Of a stretch of 58,786 bases of DNA, positions 18,773 to 26,584 are shown piece by piece. A program made the translations under genes and the position numbers. This DNA comes from an uncultured Bacilli bacterium (lineage in GTDB: Bacteria; Bacillota_I; Bacilli_A; RFN20; CAG-449). Under the pieces are notes generated by a model. The model was not told the origin of the DNA and ran no database searches. It saw only the letters and a list, made by a program, of their open reading frames with translations. The stretch covers positions 1 to 58,786 of the forward strand of contig CANRDP010000003.1 in NCBI GenBank assembly GCA_947629415.1, read 5' to 3'. Position 1 is the first letter of the stretch. The number at the start of each line of letters is the position of its first letter.

Positions 18773-20068
18773 TTAAAATTCTTTTTTTTCATAATTTTTT
18801 CTCAATCCTTTCGGATAGTGATTTTTTGCAATACCCTGGTGAATTTTGGTGATGGCAAAAGGAAGTTTTTTATAAGATAAAATTGCATAACCATCCGGTG
18901 CCTCTAATTTTAATGGATTTCCGGCTAAATACGATTGCATATCTTCCACAGGAATCGGAAGAGAATAGGGTAATATTTTAGAATATCGAGAAATGGCATG
19001 ATCATAGATAAATCCGAGTTTTTTATCATAAGATCCTAAAATTAATCCTTTCCGTATTACTTTTAAATAGGAAATTTCTTCTTGAAAAGAACAAAGGGTA
19101 TATCTTTTTTGATTTTCGTAAACATAGCCGTCAAAAGGAAAGATAAATGATGGCATTGGAATGCTCTTTTGTTTTTTTAAATAATTTCTTTCCTCTTTTA
19201 ATGGTTTTTGTATTAATCCGAAGAAATGCCCTTCACCTTCAAATAAAAAAGGAAAAAGATGAATGGTTCCTTTTAATGTTCCTTCATAAAAAGACGGAGA
19301 ATTGACTAAAGGAATAAGTTCTGCATCTTTTTTTGTAAGAAGATAACGAATCACATCTTCATCTTCTTCTTCCGAAAAAGAACATGTGGAATATAAAAGT
19401 TTTCCTCCCGGAGCAAGAAAATCATAAGCTTTTAGAATCATTTCTTTCTGAATAGAGGCCAATTTTAAGACCTTTTCATAGGACCAATCTTCCTCCATTT
19501 TTTTATCTTTTCGAAACATGGCACTGCCGGAACATGGTGCGTCCAAAAGAATTTTGGTGAAAGTATTTTTATAATTATCGGGGAAAGACAAGAAATCATT
19601 GTTGGTCACGATGATGTTTTTTCGACCATATTTTTCAACTTGTGAAGAAAGCGTAAGTGCTCTTGAATAAGAGCGTTCATTGGATACAATCATTCCTTCG
19701 TTTTGCATTAAAAAGGAGGCATGAAGACTTTTTCCTCCCGGAGCGGCACATGCATCAAGATAAAGATCTTCTTTTGTCGGATGTAAAAAATAATTTGCCA
19801 TCATGGCACAGGGTTCAAAAAGAATATAGGCACCGAGATCAAAAAGATAATGTGCTCCCGGAGTGTTTTGATTTTTTTTATATATAAAAGCATTTTCTAC
19901 AAAAGGATGAGGCTTCAAATATGGAAAAATACTTTTTATTTCCTGCGAGGATATTTTTTCTTGATCGAGATATAAACCTTGTGTCGGTTCTTGAAAACTT
20001 GCTTGGTTCAACAATTCGATTTCTTTTTTGGATAAATAATGGAGATGATTTAAAAAATTTTCTTTCAT
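18773..20068 (-). CDS. rsmF: RsmF-like rRNA (cytosine-C5)-methyltransferase
   Basis: This is a NOL1/NOP2/Sun-family m5C methyltransferase of rRNA. It has SAM motif I DACAAPGGKSLHASFLM, the motif IV DAPCSGSAMFR with the catalytic-cycle Cys, and the motif VI YSTCSFSEEEDEDV with the second Cys. A C-terminal RNA-binding (PUA-like) extension fits the RsmF group: 431 residues with a terminal Gly-Leu-Arg-Lys tail. It is complete and looks active, unlike the RsmB-like protein at 50245. It is divergent from pdp. Confidence 0.88.
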   Translation of the reverse strand: MKENFLNHLHYLSKKEIELLNQASFQEPTQGLYLDQEKISSQEIKSIFPYLKPHPFVENAFIYKKNQNTPGAHYLFDLGAYILFEPCAMMANYFLHPTKEDLYLDACAAPGGKSLHASFLMQNEGMIVSNERSYSRALTLSSQVEKYGRKNIIVTNNDFLSFPDNYKNTFTKILLDAPCSGSAMFRKDKKMEEDWSYEKVLKLASIQKEMILKAYDFLAPGGKLLYSTCSFSEEEDEDVIRYLLTKKDAELIPLVNSPSFYEGTLKGTIHLFPFLFEGEGHFFGLIQKPLKEERNYLKKQKSIPMPSFIFPFDGYVYENQKRYTLCSFQEEISYLKVIRKGLILGSYDKKLGFIYDHAISRYSKILPYSLPIPVEDMQSYLAGNPLKLEAPDGYAILSYKKLPFAITKIHQGIAKNHYPKGLRKNYEKKEF

Positions 20069-20090
20069 GAAAATATACTATCCTGCGGTA

Positions 20091-20119
20091 TTTAAAAAGT
20101 AAACGAAAACAAGTATAAT
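20091..20119 (+). promoter_or_regulatory. Putative promoter of pdp
   Basis: TATAAT (20114-20119) is preceded by TTTAAA (20091-20096) with a 17-base spacer; only the -10 is a strong match. Confidence 0.4.
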
Positions 20120-20142
20120 ATAAAAAACAGGAGAATACTTTT

Positions 20143-21447
20143 ATGCAAATGCAAGAAATTATATCAAAAAAAAGACATGGCGAAAAATTGCTTGATGAGG
20201 AAATCGCTTTTTTTATAAAAGAATATGTGAAAGGAACCATACCGGATTATCAAGCATCCAGTTTTTGTATGGCTGTTTGTTGTAATGGTATGGATGCGCA
20301 TGAAACGGCCGTTTTAACCGATTGCATGATGCATTCCGGAGATGTGGTTGATTTATCAAAAATTCCCGGTGTTAAGGTCGATAAACATTCCACGGGCGGA
20401 GTGGGAGATAAAACTTCCTTGGTTCTTGGCCCTTTAGTGGCTTCCGCGGGAGTCAAATTGGCGAAAATGTCCGGGCGAGGACTGGGATTTACCGGTGGAA
20501 CTCTTGATAAGATGGAGTCTATTCCGGGAATGCGCATTGATTTGACACAAGAAGAATTTTTTAAACAAGTAAGTACGATTGGTATGGCAATTATCGGACA
20601 AACGGGAAATCTTGTTCCTGCAGATAAAAAATTATATGCTTTGCGGGATGTCACAGGAACGGTGGATTCGATACCTCTTATTGCAAGTTCCATTATGTCG
20701 AAAAAGTTGGCCTCCGGATCCGATAGCATTTTATTGGATGTAAAATTCGGTTCGGGAGCTTTTATGAAGACAATGGAAGATGCTCGTTTATTAGCAAAAG
20801 CAATGGTCAAAATCGGAAATTCCTTAAAGAGAAATACCAAGGCTATATTGACGGATATGAGTCAACCCTTGGGACTTGCTGTCGGCAATATTTTGGAAGT
20901 AAAGGAAGCGATTGCTACTTTAAAAGGGAATGGACCAAAAGATTTTGTCGAACTTTGTTTATCCGCGGGATCGATTATGTTAGTGCAGGCAAATGTGTGT
21001 CGAACAAAAGAAGAAGCAAGAAAAATTTTGGAAAAGAATTTGAATTCCGGTCTTGCTTATAAAAAGTTTTTGGAATTCGTCGAAGCCCAAGGTGGCGATA
21101 TTTCTTATATTGAACATCCGGAGAAATTTGATGTGAGCAAAAACATTGTGGAAGTAAAGGCGGAAAAAGAAGGCTATTGCCATGAAATTACGGCAATTCA
21201 AATCGGTCTTGCGGCTATGCATTTAGGTGCCGGAAGAGCAACAAAAGAAGATTCCATCGATTATACCGCAGGAATTGTTTTGAATAAAAAAGTAGGTGAT
21301 AAAGTTTTAAAAGGAGAAACTTTAGCAACAATATATACTAATAAAAATATTTTTGATGAAGAAATTCGTATGGTAAAGGAAGCTTTTATATTACAAAAAG
21401 AACAACCGGAATTTCTTCCGATTGTTCGTGATATTATCGAAGAATAA
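20143..21447 (+). CDS. pdp: Pyrimidine-nucleoside phosphorylase
   Basis: This enzyme splits uridine, thymidine and deoxyuridine with phosphate to give base and (deoxy)ribose 1-phosphate. It has the family signature SGRGLGFTGGTLDKMESIPG (about residues 110-129), the phosphate-loop region KHSTGGVGDKTS, and the C-terminal domain MHLGAGRATKEDSIDYTAGI. The 434-residue length is exactly typical. CAGGAG precedes the ATG. It stands alone here; nucleoside uptake and deoC genes are not adjacent. Confidence 0.95.
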   Translation: MQMQEIISKKRHGEKLLDEEIAFFIKEYVKGTIPDYQASSFCMAVCCNGMDAHETAVLTDCMMHSGDVVDLSKIPGVKVDKHSTGGVGDKTSLVLGPLVASAGVKLAKMSGRGLGFTGGTLDKMESIPGMRIDLTQEEFFKQVSTIGMAIIGQTGNLVPADKKLYALRDVTGTVDSIPLIASSIMSKKLASGSDSILLDVKFGSGAFMKTMEDARLLAKAMVKIGNSLKRNTKAILTDMSQPLGLAVGNILEVKEAIATLKGNGPKDFVELCLSAGSIMLVQANVCRTKEEARKILEKNLNSGLAYKKFLEFVEAQGGDISYIEHPEKFDVSKNIVEVKAEKEGYCHEITAIQIGLAAMHLGAGRATKEDSIDYTAGIVLNKKVGDKVLKGETLATIYTNKNIFDEEIRMVKEAFILQKEQPEFLPIVRDIIEE

Positions 21448-21453
21448 TTTATT

Positions 21454-22134
21454 TTATCGGGATTCGACTTTTTCCTTTTTCCATTTGGCTTTTATTTCTT
21501 CCAGATGATCGAAAAGTAAAAATAAATAACCGATAATGACGAAAGCTGCAATCAAACCGAAGAGCCATAAGAAAAATCCACCATAACCCAAAGTATCAAT
21601 ATCTAAGAAAAAATAAGGATAAACGATTTCGGTCGTGGCATGATTGACAATTAAGCCGCGGATTACGATAAATGCAACATAAATTAAAGGCATAATTAAT
21701 GATATTAAAGGGTAATACCATTTTGTTTTCTTATGCTCATAAAAGAAAATCCAATCGGCGAAAAACATTAAGGGCAAAAAGACATGTAAAGTTAAATTAT
21801 TTAAAGATGTAAAATAATCTTCTATAGGATTTAATCTTGCCAAAAATAAATTATAAACCAAGAAAGTAACAAGAATCATGATAAGACACATGAACTTGAA
21901 TTTTGGTGCGAAATTAATCGGACCATCTTCTTTTTTATTGGCTTTTTTCATCACATGTACAAGTGAAGCAAACATAAATCCAAGACAAATATAATTGCTT
22001 AAATTCGTGTAGTAAACATAAAAATTGGCCTGAAATGATTTTGCAAAAAGACCAAGACCTGCCAAAACTCCCACGACTCCGAGTGTACAATAAATGGTAA
22101 GAAATAAAATTTGAATGTTGCGGTTTTTTATCAT
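21454..22134 (-). CDS. Pr6Pr-family (FAR-17a/AIG1-like) membrane protein
   Basis: This is a 226-residue integral membrane protein with six predicted spans and a basic C-terminal tail. It shows the family features FYVYYTNLSNYICLGF, a conserved His in LTLHVFLPLMFFADW, and YPYFFLDIDTLGYGGFF near the end. Eukaryotic relatives include fatty-acid ester hydrolases; the bacterial function is unknown. It lies 10 bases downstream of a marR gene on the same strand, so its expression is likely controlled by that regulator. Confidence 0.75.
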   Translation of the reverse strand: MIKNRNIQILFLTIYCTLGVVGVLAGLGLFAKSFQANFYVYYTNLSNYICLGFMFASLVHVMKKANKKEDGPINFAPKFKFMCLIMILVTFLVYNLFLARLNPIEDYFTSLNNLTLHVFLPLMFFADWIFFYEHKKTKWYYPLISLIMPLIYVAFIVIRGLIVNHATTEIVYPYFFLDIDTLGYGGFFLWLFGLIAAFVIIGYLFLLFDHLEEIKAKWKKEKVESR

Positions 22135-22144
22135 ATTTTCCTCC

Positions 22145-22591
22145 TTAATTAACCTCTTTCTCTATGTTTTTCAGATTTTGTTCGATAAGATGAAGCGATT
22201 TATAGAGATTATTCCTCCAAATAGGATTTAAAGAATCTCCGGCTTTTTCAAATATCAATTGAATTTTTTCGGAAATATATTTTCCTTTTTCTTTTCCTTT
22301 TTCGGTCAAACGATAAAGATTTTTATAAATTTTTTCTTCTTTACGAACAAGATAAACATAATCTTTCCGTTCTAAATCTTTTAGAGTTCTTGAAATTGCT
22401 GCTTTATCCTCATTACATAAATTGGAAAGATTTTTCGCATTTATTCCTTCCTCTTCATAAAAAAGATAATAAAGGCACTGTACTTGGTTTCCTTTTAAAC
22501 CGATTTCTTTCATTTCCGTGCTTTTTATTTTTTGAATCAGACGATAAAGGGAAGTGATAAGCGAAGTAAATTCAATATATCTTTCCTGCAT
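22145..22591 (-). CDS. MarR-family transcriptional regulator
   Basis: This is a 148-residue winged-helix regulator. The DNA-binding core (INAKNLSNLCNEDKAAISRTLKDLERKDYVYLVRKEEKIYKNLYRLTEKG) contains the recognition helix and a basic wing, followed by a long C-terminal dimerisation helix. GAGGT sits 7 bases before the ATG at 22591; a GTG at 22600 is less likely. It is followed by the Pr6Pr-family gene and preceded by a perfect inverted repeat that overlaps its promoter, consistent with autorepression. Confidence 0.85.
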   Translation of the reverse strand: MQERYIEFTSLITSLYRLIQKIKSTEMKEIGLKGNQVQCLYYLFYEEEGINAKNLSNLCNEDKAAISRTLKDLERKDYVYLVRKEEKIYKNLYRLTEKGKEKGKYISEKIQLIFEKAGDSLNPIWRNNLYKSLHLIEQNLKNIEKEVN

Positions 22592-22621
22592 GAACAACAC
22601 CTCTTTTCAAAAGTAGCATAT

Positions 22622-22645
22622 AAATTGTTGATATGTCAACAATTT
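22622..22645. promoter_or_regulatory. Candidate MarR operator
   Basis: A perfect inverted repeat with 10-base arms (AAATTGTTGA / TCAACAATTT) and a 4-base centre lies 31 bases upstream of the marR start. On the minus strand it includes TTGACA (22639-22634), a consensus -35, so a bound dimer would block RNA polymerase. Confidence 0.65.
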
Positions 22646-22718
22646 TTTTTAATAAATTTCTTTCTTATTCTTTGGTCTACTTTTTTTCCTCTTTTCATAT
22701 TTTTAAGCGGGTGAGATA

Positions 22719-23876
22719 ATGAAATTTTTAAAATTCTTTACGATTTTCTTTTTAATTTTTGGATTTCTCATAACGCCGAATACCTTCTATGTTCATGCCG
22801 ATGTGAATTTGGATTTACATGCAACTTCCGCGGTTTTAATGGAACCGATTTCAAAAACGATTCTTTATGAAAAGAATAAAGATCAAAAATTATATCCGGC
22901 TTCTATGACAAAAATGATGGGACTCACACTGGCGTTGGAGGCAATAAACGATGGTCGTATAACTTGGGAAGAAGAAGTGACGGTCAGTGAGTACGCTTCC
23001 AGTATGGGAGGTACGCAAATATATCTTGAGCCGAATGAGAAAATGTCGGTTCGTGATTTATTTAAAGCGGTTGCCATCAATTCCGCGAACGATGCGATTT
23101 GTGCACTTGGAGAGCATATTTTTCATTCTCCGAATGCTTTTATTGATGAAATGAATCAAAGAGCAAAAGATTTCGGAATGGTGAATACTTCTTTTAGAAA
23201 TGCGACGGGTTTTGATGATGAAAATCATTATACTACGGCATATGATATGGCTTTGCTGGCATCTCATTTGGTGTCGTATGGAAATCAGATTTTGCAATTT
23301 ACTTCCATGAAAGAAGGATATGTAAGAGAAAATAGTGAAAAGCCTTTTTGGCTCGTCAACACAAACAAACTTCTAAGATATTATGATGGAATGGATGGCT
23401 TGAAGACCGGATATACATCAAAAGCAGGTTATAATCTTTCGGCGACGGCAAAACGAAATGGTGTCCGTCTTGTCAGTGTCGTCATGAATTTAGATACTAT
23501 TGCCCATCGTTCTCAAGATACGACAAGATTATTGGATTATGGATTTTCTTTATTGCATAGAGAAACTCTCTTTCAGAAGGGAGATGTTATATCCGATGTA
23601 ACTTTAGATACGATAAAAAAAGACAAAATTCAGGCTGTCGTGGAAGAAGATGTCGATATTCTCTTATTTAAAGATGAAAGAAAAGAGGATGTTGTTATGA
23701 CGTTCGATCTTTATGTTCAAAGACCCCCGATAGAAAAAGATCAGGAAATCGGATTATTAAAATTGGTAACACCTTCCAAAAGGGAATACCAATATAAGAT
23801 TTATAGCAACAAAGAAGTGGAAGAATTATCGTTCTTCGATCTGGTCGTAAATTATATTATGGAATTCATCTTATAA
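22719..23876 (+). CDS. dacF: D-alanyl-D-alanine carboxypeptidase (PBP5/DacF type)
   Basis: This is a secreted penicillin-binding protein that trims the terminal D-Ala from peptidoglycan stem peptides. An N-terminal signal sequence (about residues 1-27) precedes the catalytic domain, with SxxK as SMTK (about 61-64), SxN as SAND (about 115) and KTG in DGLKTGYTSKAG. A C-terminal beta-rich domain and a final hydrophobic helix (FFDLVVNYIMEFIL) follow. The length of 385 residues suits DacF. In Bacillus dacF sits directly ahead of spoIIA; here it is in the same direction but separated by about 6 kb. Confidence 0.9.
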   Translation: MKFLKFFTIFFLIFGFLITPNTFYVHADVNLDLHATSAVLMEPISKTILYEKNKDQKLYPASMTKMMGLTLALEAINDGRITWEEEVTVSEYASSMGGTQIYLEPNEKMSVRDLFKAVAINSANDAICALGEHIFHSPNAFIDEMNQRAKDFGMVNTSFRNATGFDDENHYTTAYDMALLASHLVSYGNQILQFTSMKEGYVRENSEKPFWLVNTNKLLRYYDGMDGLKTGYTSKAGYNLSATAKRNGVRLVSVVMNLDTIAHRSQDTTRLLDYGFSLLHRETLFQKGDVISDVTLDTIKKDKIQAVVEEDVDILLFKDERKEDVVMTFDLYVQRPPIEKDQEIGLLKLVTPSKREYQYKIYSNKEVEELSFFDLVVNYIMEFIL

Positions 23877-23895
23877 AGAAATTTTATCTTTCCCA

Positions 23896-23920
23896 ATATG
23901 CCTTTCAAAGGCATATTTTT
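23896..23920 (+). terminator. Rho-independent terminator after dacF
   Basis: ATATGCCTTT and AAAGGCATAT form a near-perfect stem followed by TTTTT, 20 bases after the dacF stop. Confidence 0.85.
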
Positions 23921-24003
23921 CTAAAGGAAAATGAAAAAATGATTTAACTGCAGTTTTTTTCTTATAAATGGTATATTATTAAATCATATATGAGGTTTTG
24001 AAA

Positions 24004-25764
24004 ATGAATGAGGATGCTTTATTGGAACCGAGAAAAGCATATGAAGAAATGTGCGATCTTCATCGTCAAAATAGTGAAAAATTTTTTGATGATCTGGTAA
24101 TGAAATCGGGAATTTCTGTAGAGGAAAATAAGAAAACAATTGCAGAATATAAAAATATTTGCAAGCAGTATACGTTGGAAACAAAAGAAAACAATAAAAT
24201 TAAAAATATTCGAAGATTAATTCTTTTTCTCATTATTCTTTTTCTCATTTTCTTTTTTCTTTTCCTTTTTTTCGGATTCATGAATCAATCGATAAATGTT
24301 CTCCATATCGTTCTCAGTGCTTCTTTTCTTGCTATCGGTATCGTCTTAATTTGTCTTGTGCGAAATAAAATTAATAAGATGATTTCAGGGAAGAATCTCA
24401 TTTTGAAAAAATTGGAAAGTCAAATGCAACAAAAAAAGAACGAAGGTTACAAACAATTGCAACCTTTAAATGAACTTTATGATTGGAATATGCATACAAA
24501 AATTATCAATGAAACCATTCCTTTACTTCATTTAGATGAAAATTTTCATGTGGAGAGATACCAATATATGGTGGAAAAATACGGATTAAAAGACAATAAT
24601 GATCCAAAAAAATCCACGGTATTCGTTCAATCCGGATCCATTTTGGGAAATCCGTTTTTGTTACAAAAGAATTTTATTCAAAGTATGGAAAAAGTGCCGT
24701 ATACCGGATCTTTAACGATCACCTGGAGTGAGATGGTCCATGAAAAAGATCGGACTCGAATGGTACATCGATCACAAACATTGATGGCTACAATTTGGAA
24801 AGATGCTCCCACCTATACTACGGAAACTTGGCTTATCTATGGAAATGAAGCTGCACCGCATTTGACTTTTTCCCGTGCTCCTTCACAAAGCAATACGATG
24901 AGTGAAAAGGAAATGGAAAAATATGTGAAATCTTTCGATAAAAAATTGGATAAAATGGTACAAAAAGATATGGATGATCCGATTGGTGAGCAATTTACAA
25001 GACTTGCAAATGAAAAATTCGAAGCTCTTTTTCAAGCATTTGATCGAAATGATGAAATGGAATTTCGTTTATTATTTACACCATTGGCACAGAAAAATAT
25101 GTTGGATTTAATTACCACGAAAGAACCTTATGGTGATGATTTTTATTTTATAAAAGATTTGAAATTGAATTATATAAAAACAAAGCATGCACAATATCAT
25201 GATTACATCGGATCTCCGAAAAGTTTTATGGATTATGATTATGAACATGCACGACATCATTTTATCGATTACAATGTTCATTATTTCCAATCTTTATTTT
25301 TTGATCTTGCACCTCTTATTTCCATTCCTTTATATCAGCAGACAAAAACAACGGAATACATTTATAAAGAAGAGTACAAGAGTAATGTATCAAGCTACGA
25401 GCATGAAGTTTTGGCTAATTCTTTTCCCATCAATCTTTTGAAACATCCTTCCAGCGGAACAAAAGTCATTTTGAAAACGGAATTTCTTAATAAAGAAGAA
25501 GATGAGGATCAAGTGCTGGTCCATGCCTATTCTTTCCGAGTAGAAGATCACGTGCAACATGTTTCCGTATTTGGACAGGACGGAAAATATCATCATGTTC
25601 CGGTGCATTATAAGGAATTTATACCGGTTTTAAAAGATAGTAAAATAATAGTGAAAAATTATAAAAAAGATGTAAACGACAATAAAAATGGAAACACTTC
25701 ACAAAAGAACAATAAAAATGTTACAATATACGAAAGAGGATTAGCCGCTTTTCTTCAAAAATAA
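24004..25764 (+). CDS. Conserved membrane protein linked to LemA, function unknown
   Basis: I do not recognise this 586-residue protein with certainty. It starts with an acidic helix-rich region, then has two close hydrophobic spans (about residues 74-96 and 100-121) with a short turn between, and a long soluble C-terminal part of some 450 residues. That part has a beta-rich stretch (PYTGSLTITWSEM, TYTTETWLIYGNEAAPHLTF) and a charged tail. The layout recalls DUF3137-like membrane proteins that often sit beside LemA. GAGG precedes the ATG at 24004. The LemA gene follows after 20 bases, which suggests that they work together. Confidence 0.6.
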   Translation: MNEDALLEPRKAYEEMCDLHRQNSEKFFDDLVMKSGISVEENKKTIAEYKNICKQYTLETKENNKIKNIRRLILFLIILFLIFFFLFLFFGFMNQSINVLHIVLSASFLAIGIVLICLVRNKINKMISGKNLILKKLESQMQQKKNEGYKQLQPLNELYDWNMHTKIINETIPLLHLDENFHVERYQYMVEKYGLKDNNDPKKSTVFVQSGSILGNPFLLQKNFIQSMEKVPYTGSLTITWSEMVHEKDRTRMVHRSQTLMATIWKDAPTYTTETWLIYGNEAAPHLTFSRAPSQSNTMSEKEMEKYVKSFDKKLDKMVQKDMDDPIGEQFTRLANEKFEALFQAFDRNDEMEFRLLFTPLAQKNMLDLITTKEPYGDDFYFIKDLKLNYIKTKHAQYHDYIGSPKSFMDYDYEHARHHFIDYNVHYFQSLFFDLAPLISIPLYQQTKTTEYIYKEEYKSNVSSYEHEVLANSFPINLLKHPSSGTKVILKTEFLNKEEDEDQVLVHAYSFRVEDHVQHVSVFGQDGKYHHVPVHYKEFIPVLKDSKIIVKNYKKDVNDNKNGNTSQKNNKNVTIYERGLAAFLQK

Positions 25765-25784
25765 GGCGATATAAGGAGGATATT

Positions 25785-26444
25785 ATGGCAAATGAATTAG
25801 ATGAAAAAACCGGTGTTGTATATGAAAAAGGACGGGATATTCATGTTATTGATCAACAAATTCAAGTAAAAGTTGGTGCCGGTTCTATTGTTTTTCAGGT
25901 ACTTTTATGGGTTTTGGGTATTCTTCCCGGAATTATTTTTTTGTTCATGAAAATCAATGCTGGAAATTATTTGAGTAAATTGCAACAAAAAGTACAACAC
26001 GATGCTTCTCAAATCGATAATTATTTGGAGCAAAGAGTTGTGATTCTTCAAAATGTAGCGAAATTGCTTGATAAAGCAATCGATCTTGATAAATCCACTT
26101 TCAGCGATATCGCTGCTTTACGTTCCGGGAATCGGGCGAATTCTTTAAATAATGTCGCAACAAAAGTAGAGGATGTAAATACCAAAATCAATTTTGCCGT
26201 CGAAAGATATCCCGATCTTAAAGCACATCAAGAAATTGCTGATGCCATGCAACAAAATTCTTATTTGCAAAAAGAAATTACCGCGGCAAGAGAAACCTAT
26301 AATGACACCGTCAATCAATGGAATCGCGACATTTTTTCTTGGCCGACGAAAATGATCGTTGCATCCAAACGAGGTTATACCACCAGAATTCCTTTTACCG
26401 CTTCTTCGGAAATTAAGGAAAGATCAAGAGAAGTTTTCTTTTAA
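25785..26444 (+). CDS. LemA family protein
   Basis: This is a 219-residue member of the LemA family, membrane-anchored coiled-coil proteins of unknown role. One hydrophobic span (about 34-56) follows a short N-terminal region. The conserved LQQKVQHDASQIDNYLEQR and the four-helix coiled-coil core continue to YNDTVNQWN and FSWPTKMIVASKRGY near the C-terminus. The ribosome site AAGGAGG is strong. It follows the large membrane protein closely. Confidence 0.88.
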   Translation: MANELDEKTGVVYEKGRDIHVIDQQIQVKVGAGSIVFQVLLWVLGILPGIIFLFMKINAGNYLSKLQQKVQHDASQIDNYLEQRVVILQNVAKLLDKAIDLDKSTFSDIAALRSGNRANSLNNVATKVEDVNTKINFAVERYPDLKAHQEIADAMQQNSYLQKEITAARETYNDTVNQWNRDIFSWPTKMIVASKRGYTTRIPFTASSEIKERSREVFF

Positions 26445-26584
26445 AAAAGAAAAAAGAAATTGAGAATTTATTTTCTTATTCTACGAATGGGAAAATGAAA
26501 TGAAAATAGTGATTTGAATTTCACTTAATGGATTACAAAACAGGATAATCATTTATTTATAGAAATATTTACTATAAAAATGGA

